A stretch of 64,000 bases of DNA. Source: Caballeronia sp. M1242 (GTDB lineage Bacteria; Pseudomonadota; Gammaproteobacteria; Burkholderiales; Burkholderiaceae). The notes under the pieces are model-generated. The model was not told where the DNA came from. It did not search any database and saw only the letters and a list, made by a program, of their open reading frames with translations. This document shows, piece after piece, positions 9,251-16,903 of this stretch. The position numbers were made by a program, and so were the translations under genes. The first letter of the stretch is position 1, and every line of letters starts with the position of its first letter. The stretch is from NCBI RefSeq assembly GCF_017220215.1, contig NZ_CP071129.1:868001-932000 (forward strand), read 5' to 3'.

Positions 9251-9841
9251 TCAGCGGTCGAGCCGGTGCGTGAGATGCGCGCGCACGGCCGGCCATTCCG
9301 ATTCGATGATCGAGAACACGACGGTATCGCGATACGCGCCGTCCCGGCCGATCTGGTGATTGCGCAGAATGCCGTCCTGCTTGGCGCCGAGCCGCGCGAT
9401 GGCCGCGCGCGACTGATGGTTCATGAAGTGCGTCCGGAACTCGACGGCAATGGCCTTCAGTTGCTCGAAAGCATGGCCGAGCAGCAGGCGCTTCGCTTCG
9501 GTGTTGAGCGCCGTGCGCTGCACGCGCTTCGCGTACCACGTATGGCCGATCTCGAGCCGCCGGTGCGCCGCTTCGACGTTGAAATAGCGCGTGGAGCCGA
9601 CGACATCGCCCGTCTTCGCATCGATGACCGCGAACGGATGGGCGCCCAGCCGGTCGCGCATGTCGATGGCTGCGTCGATATAGGCGCGCGCCGTATCGGG
9701 CGAAGGCACGCTCGTGTACCAGAGCTTCCAGAGCTCGCCATCGGCGGCGGCGGCCGCAAGCGCCTGTTCGTGCTCGACGCTCAGCGGCACCAGCCTCACG
9801 TGCTCGCCTTCGAGCGTGACGGGTTCGATCCAGCGGCTCAT
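9251..9841 (-). CDS. GNAT-family N-acetyltransferase (RimJ/RimL-like)
   Basis: A 196-residue acetyltransferase of the Acetyltransf_3 type. It opens with TLEGEHVRLVPLSVEHEQAL, typical of RimJ/RimL relatives, and contains the acetyl-CoA region from IGHTWYAKRVQRTALNTEAK through LLGHAFEQLKAIAVEF, ending in ARLGAKQDGILRNH. Substrate unknown. It sits between the VWA and MoxR genes with gaps of about 25 bases, so it is probably transcribed with them although no functional link is known. Confidence 0.85.
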   Translation of the reverse strand: MSRWIEPVTLEGEHVRLVPLSVEHEQALAAAAADGELWKLWYTSVPSPDTARAYIDAAIDMRDRLGAHPFAVIDAKTGDVVGSTRYFNVEAAHRRLEIGHTWYAKRVQRTALNTEAKRLLLGHAFEQLKAIAVEFRTHFMNHQSRAAIARLGAKQDGILRNHQIGRDGAYRDTVVFSIIESEWPAVRAHLTHRLDR

Positions 9842-9869
9842 GCGTGGTTTCCTTTTCGTGGCTTGCTGA

Positions 9870-10712
9870 TCAGCGGTTATGGCGGTTCATGTACAAGAGC
9901 CGCTCGAAGAGGGCGACGTCCTGTTCGTTCTTCAGCAGCGCGCCGTGCAGCGGCGGCACGATCTGCTTCTGATCCGACGACTGCAACGCCTCGGGCGGAA
10001 TGTCCTCCGCGAGCAAGAGCTTTAGCCAGTCGAGCAGTTCGGATGTCGACGGCTTCTTCTTGAGACCCGACACGTTGCGCAATTCGAAGAAGCTCTGCAT
10101 GGCGGCGGCGAGCAGGTCCTGCTTGATGCCGGGGAAGTGCACTTCGACGATCTCCTTCATCGTCGAGGCATCGGGGAACTTGATGTAGTGGAAGAAGCAG
10201 CGGCGCAGAAACGCGTCCGGCAGCTCCTTCTCGTTGTTCGACGTGATGATGACGAGCGGCCGATGCTTCGCCTTCACGAGTTCGCGCGTCTCGTAGACGT
10301 AGAACTCCATGCGGTCGAGTTCGCGCAGCAGGTCGTTCGGAAACTCGATGTCGGCCTTGTCGATTTCGTCGATCAGGAGCACCGATTGCCGGTCCGACTC
10401 GAACGCCTGCCACAGCACGCCCTTCACGATGTAATTGCGAATGTCCTTCACGCGCTCGTCGCCGAGCTGCGAATCGCGCAGGCGCGAGACCGCGTCGTAT
10501 TCGTAGAGACCTTGCTGCGCTTTCGTCGTGGACTTGATATGCCATTGCAAAAGCGGCATGCCGAGCGCGCCCGCGACTTCCTCGGCGAGCATGGTCTTGC
10601 CGGTGCCGGGTTCGCCCTTGATGAGCAAGGGCCGCTCTAGCGTCATCGCGGCGTTCACCGCGAGCTTGAGGTCGTCCGTTGCGACGTATTGCGATGAGCC
10701 TTCGAAGCGCAT
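9870..10712 (-). CDS. MoxR-family AAA+ ATPase
   Basis: A 280-residue AAA+ ATPase. The Walker A motif GEPGTGKT is at residues 33-40, Walker B in SVLLIDEIDKAD near residue 113, and sensor/arginine features in IITSNNEKELPDAFLRRCF. MoxR ATPases act as chaperones with VWA proteins, and one is encoded just downstream. The ATG at 10712 (MRFEGSS) begins the domain; an upstream in-frame ATG at 10820 would add a non-conserved head and is not used. First gene of a three-gene minus-strand group (ATPase, GNAT, VWA). Confidence 0.9.
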   Translation of the reverse strand: MRFEGSSQYVATDDLKLAVNAAMTLERPLLIKGEPGTGKTMLAEEVAGALGMPLLQWHIKSTTKAQQGLYEYDAVSRLRDSQLGDERVKDIRNYIVKGVLWQAFESDRQSVLLIDEIDKADIEFPNDLLRELDRMEFYVYETRELVKAKHRPLVIITSNNEKELPDAFLRRCFFHYIKFPDASTMKEIVEVHFPGIKQDLLAAAMQSFFELRNVSGLKKKPSTSELLDWLKLLLAEDIPPEALQSSDQKQIVPPLHGALLKNEQDVALFERLLYMNRHNR

Positions 10713-11159
10713 GACGAAGATTCCGGTGAGGAAAAAAATCCCAGTATAAGTCAGAAGCCCTGTTGCGATGGACGCCTCGCCGGTATTGTGGCAGCCGTCC
10801 GCGACGGTCCACGAAAGCACGAAGGAAGCGATGCATGCGGCTTGCTGAGAACAGGCAATGACGCGCGACGCGGCGCGTGGATAGAGGCGAATTGTCGCAG
10901 GCCGCGAAGGCGTCTTTCAGCCGGTTCCCATTGCCAGAGGCGGCTCTGCGCTATCTCGGAGAATGGACGCTAGGGTGGTCGCGCGGTACAATTAGCCCGA
11001 TTTTTTTGGCCTGCGCGGCCAGGCGGCCGCATTTCCGGTGCGCATGCGCCGCTTGCGAAGCAGTGAAAGGCAGCAAACAGTCCCGAGAAGGTTGTGATGC
11101 GCTCGGCGCGGGCCGCGGCTTTCGAGCGCCGGTTTTCCCCTCATGCTAGGTTACAAGCT
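10713..11159. other. Intergenic region between the MoxR ATPase and cytochrome c genes
   Basis: About 450 bases between divergent genes without a convincing coding frame. It holds the cytochrome promoter at 10964-10992 on the plus strand and, on the minus strand, a possible TATACT -10 element near 10743-10748 without a good -35. The 170 bases between the cytochrome promoter and its gene begin with a T-run and a GGCCTGCGCGGCC palindrome. Confidence 0.5.
10964..10992 (+). promoter_or_regulatory. Sigma-70-type promoter for the cytochrome c pair
   Basis: TGGACG at 10964-10969, a 17-base spacer and TACAAT at 10987-10992. It leaves a leader of about 160 bases before the ATG at 11160. Confidence 0.55.
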
Positions 11160-11525
11160 ATGAACTATTTCGTCGGCAAACTTGCCGTGATTGCAGTGCT
11201 GTCCGGTCTTGCCGGCTTCGCGACCCAGGCGTCCGCCGACGTCGTGGGCAATGCAAAGGCCGCAGAGGGCAAGGTCGCGATGTGCATCGGCTGCCACGGC
11301 ATTCCCGGCTATCGCACGGCTTACCCCGAGGTCTACGAGGTGCCGATGCTGGGCGGTCAGAACGCGCAGTACATTTCCAACGCGCTGCACGCCTACAAGA
11401 AGGGCGACCGCCACTTCGACACCATGCGCGCCATCGCGGTGACGCTCTCGGATCAGGATATCGCGGACATCGCCGCCTACTACGCCGCGCAGACGCCGCA
11501 GTCGAAGAACAACCCCGACAAGTAA
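11160..11525 (+). CDS. Periplasmic class I cytochrome c
   Basis: A 121-residue exported cytochrome. Residues 1-27 form a signal peptide ending ATQASA|D. The haem site is CIGCH near residue 43 and the axial methionine is probably in VPMLGGQ or TMRAIA. The C-terminal helix LSDQDIADIAAYYAAQ is typical of cytochrome c4/c5-type domains. The ATG at 11160 starts the signal peptide. It precedes a second cytochrome by 150 bases on the same strand, so both are likely electron carriers to the same oxidase or reductase. Confidence 0.9.
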   Translation: MNYFVGKLAVIAVLSGLAGFATQASADVVGNAKAAEGKVAMCIGCHGIPGYRTAYPEVYEVPMLGGQNAQYISNALHAYKKGDRHFDTMRAIAVTLSDQDIADIAAYYAAQTPQSKNNPDK

Positions 11526-11675
11526 CTCACGTTGCCGCGATCGAGCGGGCCGAAGCGCCCGTCGCCGTGTGAGGACGATCCGATGCACGGCAATCCGACA
11601 ACGCAGGCAGCCATCACTATGCATGGGACCGGATTCTTGGCGCCGCGCCTCGAAAACCGGTCGACAGGAGAATTC

Positions 11676-12092
11676 ATGAAGCCCTATCAGGCACAGTCGC
11701 AGGCACAGTCGCAGGCACAGTCTCAAGCATTTCGGTTCAGCTTCAAGGCAGCATGCGCCGCCGCCGCGATCATCGGCTCGTCAGCGTTCGGCACCGCGCA
11801 CGCAGCGGATGCGGGCAACGGGAAGGTGCTTTCCGAAAGCCACAACTGCGCGGCCTGCCACGGCCCCGGCCTCAACAAGCCGGTGAGCGGCGAATATCCG
11901 AAGCTGGCCGGCCAGCATGCGACCTACATCTACTGGGCGCTGCGCCAGTATCAGATGGGCAACGGCAACCCGAACTTCGGGCGCAACAACGCGATCATGG
12001 CCGCGCAGGTGCAGAACCTGTCGCAGAGCGACCTGAAGGACATCGCCGCGTATATCGAATCGCTCGATGGCAGTCTCGTGCTGAAGAAGTAA
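11676..12092 (+). CDS. Periplasmic class I cytochrome c with repeat-extended N-terminus
   Basis: A 138-residue exported cytochrome with haem motif CAACH, KLAGQH and the C-terminal helix LSQSDLKDIAAYIESL. The signal peptide is unusual: about 18 polar residues dominated by a QAQS repeat come before the hydrophobic core (about residues 24-40) and the AHA cleavage site. The repeat is encoded by near-perfect 12-base units at 11688-11729. The ATG at 11676 follows CAGGAG. A bidirectional terminator lies 26 bases after the stop. Confidence 0.9.
   Translation: MKPYQAQSQAQSQAQSQAFRFSFKAACAAAAIIGSSAFGTAHAADAGNGKVLSESHNCAACHGPGLNKPVSGEYPKLAGQHATYIYWALRQYQMGNGNPNFGRNNAIMAAQVQNLSQSDLKDIAAYIESLDGSLVLKK
11688..11729 (+). 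repeat. 12-bp in-frame tandem repeat in a signal peptide
   Basis: Three consecutive copies of CAGGCACAGTCG (the third ends TCT) and a half copy CAAGCA, encoding Gln-Ala-Gln-Ser units. A unit length of 12 keeps the frame, so slippage would lengthen or shorten the signal peptide head without breaking the gene. Confidence 0.9.
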
Positions 12093-12117
12093 GCGCGTCG
12101 CCGCATCGCAGGAAACG

Positions 12118-12146
12118 AAACACCCCGCTTTCGCGGGGTGTTTTCG
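12118..12146 (+). terminator. Bidirectional terminator between cytochrome c and DUF1841 genes
   Basis: CACCCCGC at 12121-12128 pairs with GCGGGGTG at 12133-12140 around a TTTC loop, extended by flanking AAA/TTT. TTTTCGTTT follows on the plus strand and TTTCGTTT on the minus strand, so it can end both convergent transcripts. Confidence 0.85.
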
Positions 12147-12181
12147 TTTGTGCGCGTGGTGCGTCGGGGCTCAGTCGCGCG

Positions 12182-12613
12182 TCAGTCGCGCGATGCCCGC
12201 CGCTCAATGAGCGCGAGATACGCGTCCGTATCCGGCGGCGTGTTGCTGCGCTGTGCTTCCCAGATGACCTGACCGAGGCATTCCATGATGGCGTGCTGCG
12301 CGTCGTGCGGCGAGCCGAGCCGCGCGACGAGCTTATCGTGCGCGCGGCGAATGCCCGGCGGCTGGTCGATCGACAACTGCTCGCTGATGGCGAGATGCAT
12401 CGACAGGTGCAGGAACGGATTGGTGCGGCCCGCGTCGGGCGAATAGTCGGCCTGCCGCGCGTCGGGGTCCGCGAGTTCGGCCTGATACTCGGGATGCTCG
12501 CGGATCCAGTCGGCGGCCATGCTTTCGAGCGGCGTCAGGATTTCGCCCGCGCGCTCCTTGCGCCACGTCTCGGTGAAGAACTGGCGGACTTCGTCGCGGC
12601 TAGGGTTGAACAT
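12182..12613 (-). CDS. DUF1841 family protein
   Basis: A 143-residue soluble protein. The opening MFNPSRDEVRQFFTETWRK and the central NPFLHLSMHLAISEQLSIDQ are the signature of DUF1841, a family of beta- and gamma-proteobacteria of unknown function, with conserved histidines in the middle (HLSMH) that suggest metal or haem binding. Length is typical. It lies downstream of rnfB-nth on the same strand with a gap of 76 bases and may be co-transcribed. Confidence 0.85.
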   Translation of the reverse strand: MFNPSRDEVRQFFTETWRKERAGEILTPLESMAADWIREHPEYQAELADPDARQADYSPDAGRTNPFLHLSMHLAISEQLSIDQPPGIRRAHDKLVARLGSPHDAQHAIMECLGQVIWEAQRSNTPPDTDAYLALIERRASRD

Positions 12614-12689
12614 GAGAGTGAAGTTCGGCTCGGGAATTCGTCATTGTAGATCGCGGCGGCATGTCGGTGCTCGGCCCGCAGGCGACGTG

Positions 12690-13334
12690 TCACTCGGCAG
12701 GCGCCGGCGTCTTCGGCCGATACTCGCACAGCGGCTCAATCGCGCAATGCCAGCACTCCGGCACGCGCGCCTTGCAGACGTATCGGCCGTGCAGGATGAG
12801 CCAGTGATGCGCGTCCTGGATGAACTCCTTGGGCACATGCTTTTCGAGCGCCGCTTCCACCGCGCGCACGTCCTTGCCGGGCGCGATGCCCGTGCGATTC
12901 GCGACGCGAAAGATATGCGTGTCCACCGCGATCGTCGGTTGCCCGAACGCAATGTTCAGCACGACATTCGCTGTCTTGCGTCCGACGCCCGGCAGCCCTT
13001 CGAGCGCCTCGCGATTGTCCGGCACTTGTCCGCCGTATTGTTCGACGAGCATGCGGCACGTCGCGATCACGTTCTTCGCTTTCGTTCGATAAAGCCCGAT
13101 CGTGCGGATGTATTCCGTCACGCCTTCTTCGCCGAGCGCGAGCACCTTTTCGGGCGTATTCGCCACTGGAAACATCTTGCGCATGGCCTTGTTGACGGAG
13201 ACATCGGTGGCTTGCGCCGATAGCATCACGGCAATCAGCAGTTCGAACGGTGTCGTGTATTCGAGCTCGGTCTTCGGATGCGGATCGATGCTTTGCAGCG
13301 TCTCGAAGATGGCGCGGCGCTTCTTCGCGTTCAT
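12690..13334 (-). CDS. nth: Endonuclease III (DNA glycosylase/AP lyase)
   Basis: A 214-residue base-excision repair enzyme that removes oxidised pyrimidines and cuts at the abasic site. The helix-hairpin-helix [15 protein letters not shown] carries the catalytic lysine and the following [11 protein letters not shown] the catalytic aspartate. The 4Fe-4S cluster ligands are Cys187, Cys194, Cys197 and Cys203 in the C-x6-C-x2-C-x5-C pattern, identical in position to E. coli. Its ATG overlaps the stop of rnfB (ATGA), so the two iron-sulfur proteins are translationally coupled. Confidence 0.97.
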   Translation of the reverse strand: MNAKKRRAIFETLQSIDPHPKTELEYTTPFELLIAVMLSAQATDVSVNKAMRKMFPVANTPEKVLALGEEGVTEYIRTIGLYRTKAKNVIATCRMLVEQYGGQVPDNREALEGLPGVGRKTANVVLNIAFGQPTIAVDTHIFRVANRTGIAPGKDVRAVEAALEKHVPKEFIQDAHHWLILHGRYVCKARVPECWHCAIEPLCEYRPKTPAPAE

Positions 13335-14185
13335 TGCGTCGTGTCTGAATCCGTCTCGTTTGGATCGCCGCCTGCATCGCTCGCTCCGCTCGCTTGTTCG
13401 GCGAAGCCGAGGCGTTTGCGGCGTGCTTCGGCGGCGTCGATCTGCGCCTGAACGGCGGCGCTGACGTGCTCCGTATTCTTCGGACCTGCGCCCAGTTTGG
13501 CCATTTCTTCTTTCTTCTTGCGCGCGCGTTCGAGCGCGGCCTGAATGATGGCGCGTTTCTTCGCTTCAGGGTCTTCCGTCGATGCGGACGGCATAGCCGA
13601 TGCCGCAGCGGCCGCTGTCTGCGCCGCGCGCGACGCCTGCCGCGCGGACGCTTTCGCTTCGGCCTGCGCGCGCTCGCGTTCGAGCCGCGCGAGGCGCCGG
13701 TCATGCCGCGTGCGCGCCGCATCCGCTTGTTCCTGGCTCCATGCGTCCCAGCCGGTGGCGTCGCCCGTGACGGGAATCATCGCGATGCAATCGACCGGGC
13801 AGGGCGGCACGCACAGGTCGCAGCCAGTGCACAGCGCGTCGATGACCGTATGCATCTGCTTGGCCGCGCCCGATATGGCATCGACCGGACATGCCTGCAT
13901 GCACAGCGTGCAGCCGATGCACAGGTTCTCGTCGATGACTGCCAGCGGTCGCGCGCGCTCGACGCCATGCGTGGTATCGAGCGCGATCTCCGGCTTGCCG
14001 AGCAACGCCGCAAGACGCGCGACGCCTTCCTGCCCGCCCGGCGGGCACCGGTTGTAGCTCGCCTCGCCCGCAGCGATGGCGTCGGCGTAAGGCCGGCAGG
14101 CCGGATAGCCGCACTTGGTGCATTGCGTCTGCGGCAGCAGGTCTTCGATGCGCTCGGCGAGCGTCTTTGAAACAGTTGCGGTCAC
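13331..14185 (-). CDS. rnfB: RnfB/RsxB-type ferredoxin, stand-alone form
   Basis: A 284-residue iron-sulfur protein when started at the GTG at 14185. A four-Fe-S domain has cysteines at 22, 25, 30 and 47; two 4Fe-4S ferredoxin motifs follow (Cys89/92/95/99 and Cys119/122/125/129). In E. coli RnfB is part of a six-subunit membrane complex and is anchored by an N-terminal helix; here the GTG start leaves no anchor. An in-frame ATG at 14251 would add a short hydrophobic head, so anchoring cannot be excluded. Residues beyond about 150 are an Ala/Glu/Arg/Lys-rich tail, far longer than in E. coli. No other rnf genes are nearby. Confidence 0.88.
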   Translation of the reverse strand: MTATVSKTLAERIEDLLPQTQCTKCGYPACRPYADAIAAGEASYNRCPPGGQEGVARLAALLGKPEIALDTTHGVERARPLAVIDENLCIGCTLCMQACPVDAISGAAKQMHTVIDALCTGCDLCVPPCPVDCIAMIPVTGDATGWDAWSQEQADAARTRHDRRLARLERERAQAEAKASARQASRAAQTAAAAASAMPSASTEDPEAKKRAIIQAALERARKKKEEMAKLGAGPKNTEHVSAAVQAQIDAAEARRKRLGFAEQASGASDAGGDPNETDSDTTQ

Positions 14186-14525
14186 GTGAGATTGCGCGGT
14201 GGCAAATAAGGCGGGCAAAAAGCAGTAGAAACGGCAGCAGAAAAACAGCAAGACTCAGCACGGCGCGGCGTTCGAAGCGCAACGACACTATCCACGCTAT
14301 TCATTGCAGCAGACGTGATTATCGCGCAAGTGCGCGATACCCGCCGCAGGTGATCCTTATCCTAATTGCCAATGCCCCGGTGATGTGCGCATAATCGAAG
14401 CGCTTTATCGTTTGACCGCAGGACGGTGTTCCCCCATAACCATGGGCAGCGCCCGTTCACGTCATGTACCCCCTGCGGGCCGCGTGACGCATATCCGGAC
14501 AACGCGGCTCCCGACTCATGCCATC
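14186..14525. other. Divergent intergenic region between rnfB and the TetR gene
   Basis: About 340 bases with no convincing gene except a possible N-terminal extension of rnfB up to 14251. It contains the promoter at 14366-14395 for the TetR gene. No long palindrome typical of a TetR operator was recognised by eye. Confidence 0.4.
14366..14395 (+). promoter_or_regulatory. Sigma-70-type promoter for the TetR-family gene
   Basis: TTGCCA at 14366-14371, an 18-base spacer and CATAAT at 14390-14395, each one base from consensus. The leader to the ATG at 14526 would be about 125 bases. Confidence 0.6.
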
Positions 14526-15158
14526 ATGAATCAGCCGAAAATCAAAAGAGATCCCGAAGGGACACGCCGCCGTATCCTGCTTGCCGCCGCGGAAGAGTTC
14601 GCAGCCGGCGGCCTGTTTGGCGCACGTGTGGATCAAATCGCCCGGCGGGCGGAGACCAATGAGCGCATGCTGTACTACTACTTCGGCAGCAAGGAGCAGT
14701 TGTTCACAGCCGTGCTCGAACATGCACTGTCCGCACTCGTCGAGGCCGAGCGTTCGCTCGATCTCGAGGGCCTCGCCCCTATCGAAGCCATGACGCGGCT
14801 TGCGCATTTCGTTTGGGATTACTACCGTGACCATCCCGAACTGCTGCGTCTGATCAACAACGAGAACCTGCACGAGGCGAGATATATCAAGGGATCGAAT
14901 CGCATGCGCGAGGTGATCTCGCCGGTGGTCGAGACGCTCGCGACCATTCTCGAGCGCGGACAGAAGGCCGGACTGTTTCGCAACGACGTCGATCCGCTGA
15001 AGTTCTATATCACGCTGTCGGGCCTCGGTTATTACATCGTATCGAACCGTTTTACGCTTCAGGTGAGCTTCGGTCTCGACTTCAGCGAGCCGACGCAACG
15101 CGAACAAATGGTGAAGATGAACACGGAATTGCTGCTTGCTTACTTGACACGTCGCTGA
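14526..15158 (+). CDS. TetR-family transcriptional regulator
   Basis: A 210-residue repressor. Residues about 12-58 form the TetR DNA-binding domain (RRILLAAAEEFAAGGLFGARVDQIARRA, then MLYYYFGSKEQLF, the recognition helix). The C-terminal ligand/dimer domain contains LINNENLHEARYI and FYITLSGLGYYIVSNRF, resembling regulators related to NicS/RutR-type families. The ATG at 14526 begins the family-typical head; an upstream in-frame ATG at 14385 lies at the -10 element and is rejected. Its target is not evident: the neighbours are rnfB (divergent) and phaZ (convergent). Confidence 0.88.
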   Translation: MNQPKIKRDPEGTRRRILLAAAEEFAAGGLFGARVDQIARRAETNERMLYYYFGSKEQLFTAVLEHALSALVEAERSLDLEGLAPIEAMTRLAHFVWDYYRDHPELLRLINNENLHEARYIKGSNRMREVISPVVETLATILERGQKAGLFRNDVDPLKFYITLSGLGYYIVSNRFTLQVSFGLDFSEPTQREQMVKMNTELLLAYLTRR

Positions 15159-15186
15159 CGCCGCTAAAAAAGAGCGCCGTCTGAAG

Positions 15187-15230
15187 AAAAAAAACGTCGC
15201 GCCTTGCAAAGGGCGCGACGTTTTTCTTTT
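15187..15230. terminator. Bidirectional terminator between the TetR gene and phaZ
   Basis: CGTCGCGCC at 15195-15203 pairs with GGCGCGACG at 15212-15220. An A-run precedes and a T-run follows, so it can stop transcription in both directions. Confidence 0.88.
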
Positions 15231-15286
15231 GCGAATGGAATCGGTACCGAAGCGCAGGTTGAAGCACTGCGCCGCGATCAATCCAC

Positions 15287-16558
15287 TTACGCGGGCACCG
15301 CTTCTTTCTTCGGCGACTTGTCGTGTTCGAGAATGAACTCGCGCAATTGCGGGTACACCATCGTGCGCCAGCGCCGGCCCGAGAAGATCCCGTAGTGGCC
15401 GGCCTTTTCCGCGGTGAAATGGCGCTTGTCCTTCTGCGGAATGCCCGTGCACAGGTCATGCGCGGCGCGCGTCTGGCCGTCGCCGGAGATATCGTCGAGC
15501 TCGCCTTCGATCGTGAAGAGCGCCGTATGCTTGATGTCCTGCGGGCGCACGCGCTCGCCGTTCACGTCCCACGTGCCCTCGGCCAGACGAAACTCCTGGA
15601 ACACGATGCGGATGGTTTCGAGGTAATACTCGGCGGCCATGTCGAGCACGGCGTTGTACTCGTCATAGAAGCGGCGATGCTGTTCGGCATCGTCGTCGTC
15701 GCCGCGCAGCAGGTTTTGATAGAAGTCCCAATGGGCCGTGAGATGCCGCTCGGGATTCATCGCGACGAAGCCCGCATGCTGCAGGAAGCCCGGATACACC
15801 TTGCGGCCCACGCCCGGATAATTCGCCGGCACCGTGTAGATGACGTTGTTCTCGAACCATTCGTACGAGTGCTCGCTCGCGAGCGAGTTCACCGATGTGG
15901 GGCTGCGTCGCGCGTCGATCGGGCCGCCCATCATGGTCATCGTGCGCGGCGTGTCTTCGCCGCGGCTCGCCATCAGCGAAATGGCGGCGAGCACGGGCAC
16001 CGTCGGCTGACACACCGAGATCACGTGCAGATCTTTCGCGCCGATGTGACGAATGAACTCCTGAATATATTCGACGTAATCGTCCAGATGGAACGCGCCG
16101 TTTTCCACCGGCACCATGCGCGCATCGAGCCAGTCGGTGATGTAGACCTTATGGTCCTGCAACAGCGTGCCGACGGTATCGCGCAGAAGCGTCGAGTGAT
16201 GCCCGGAGAGCGGCGCGCACACCAGCACGATCGGCTCGTCCTTGAGCTTCGTCACGGTCGCGCTGTCATCGGCGAACCGTTTGAAGCGCAAGAGCCGGCA
16301 GAACGGCTTCTCGATTACCGTCTGCTCGACGATCGGAATGTTGTGGCCGTCCTTGACGATCTGGTGAATGTTGAACTCGGGTTTCTCGTAGTCCTTGCCG
16401 AGCCGGTAGAGCAGTTCGTAGCCGGCCGCGAGACGCGTGGAGCCGGGAACGTAGGCGAGGGGGCTGGCCGGATTCACGAACGACTTCGAGGCGGCCTGGG
16501 CCCATGCCGTGAGAGGAGACAACATGGCCCGCTGAAATTCGTGGATTTGATAGAGCAT
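15287..16558 (-). CDS. phaZ: Intracellular polyhydroxyalkanoate depolymerase
   Basis: A 423-residue cytoplasmic enzyme that mobilises stored poly(3-hydroxybutyrate) granules. It belongs to the DepA type found in Cupriavidus necator, with an alpha/beta-hydrolase core: catalytic cysteine in SVCQPTVP at Cys183, the same position as the known active-site cysteine of C. necator PhaZa1, and the C-terminal GELDDISGDGQTRAAHDLC and AGHYGIFSGRRW segments carrying the Asp and His. Length is typical. It is transcribed alone and faces the TetR gene across a shared terminator. Confidence 0.96.
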   Translation of the reverse strand: MLYQIHEFQRAMLSPLTAWAQAASKSFVNPASPLAYVPGSTRLAAGYELLYRLGKDYEKPEFNIHQIVKDGHNIPIVEQTVIEKPFCRLLRFKRFADDSATVTKLKDEPIVLVCAPLSGHHSTLLRDTVGTLLQDHKVYITDWLDARMVPVENGAFHLDDYVEYIQEFIRHIGAKDLHVISVCQPTVPVLAAISLMASRGEDTPRTMTMMGGPIDARRSPTSVNSLASEHSYEWFENNVIYTVPANYPGVGRKVYPGFLQHAGFVAMNPERHLTAHWDFYQNLLRGDDDDAEQHRRFYDEYNAVLDMAAEYYLETIRIVFQEFRLAEGTWDVNGERVRPQDIKHTALFTIEGELDDISGDGQTRAAHDLCTGIPQKDKRHFTAEKAGHYGIFSGRRWRTMVYPQLREFILEHDKSPKKEAVPA

Positions 16559-16903
16559 GGTGGCCCCAATGACTTCGGTACGAACCGGTAATGCCCGTTG
16601 GTCCCGGCAATTCGGCCGGCAAGCTGACCCAACGGCAATCGAAAATCCCCGCCGTGCGGCTGAACCGCGCCGCGGGGCTGCTGTTTCTTGCTCGAGGCGC
16701 GTCGTCGCGCTTCGTCGCTGGGGTGTTTCTCTGGTTCTCTACATTAACGACCAGCGCTGCAGAATTTTGATACCAAGCAACAGTTTCCGCTGAACGTCTG
16801 CAGAACACAATCGACCGGTCGAAGTTGCCGGCTTTCTAGCAACAGGTCCATCGTTGTGCATCGCACCATTCTAGCCTCAAATACAGCCGAGGCTCGTCGT
16901 TTC
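16559..16903. other. Intergenic region upstream of phaZ
   Basis: About 345 bases between phaZ (start) and the end of the GH15 gene, both on the minus strand. No gene is seen. A short palindrome GTGC-ATC-GCAC lies at 16856-16866 and a GC-rich imperfect inverted repeat near 16648-16676. No clear -35/-10 pair for phaZ was found. Confidence 0.4.

Noticed and set aside
10713..11159. Small RNA or tRNA in the cytochrome upstream region
   Set aside because: No tRNA signature (TTCGA loop with matching stems) or independent terminator was seen; only a promoter is supported.
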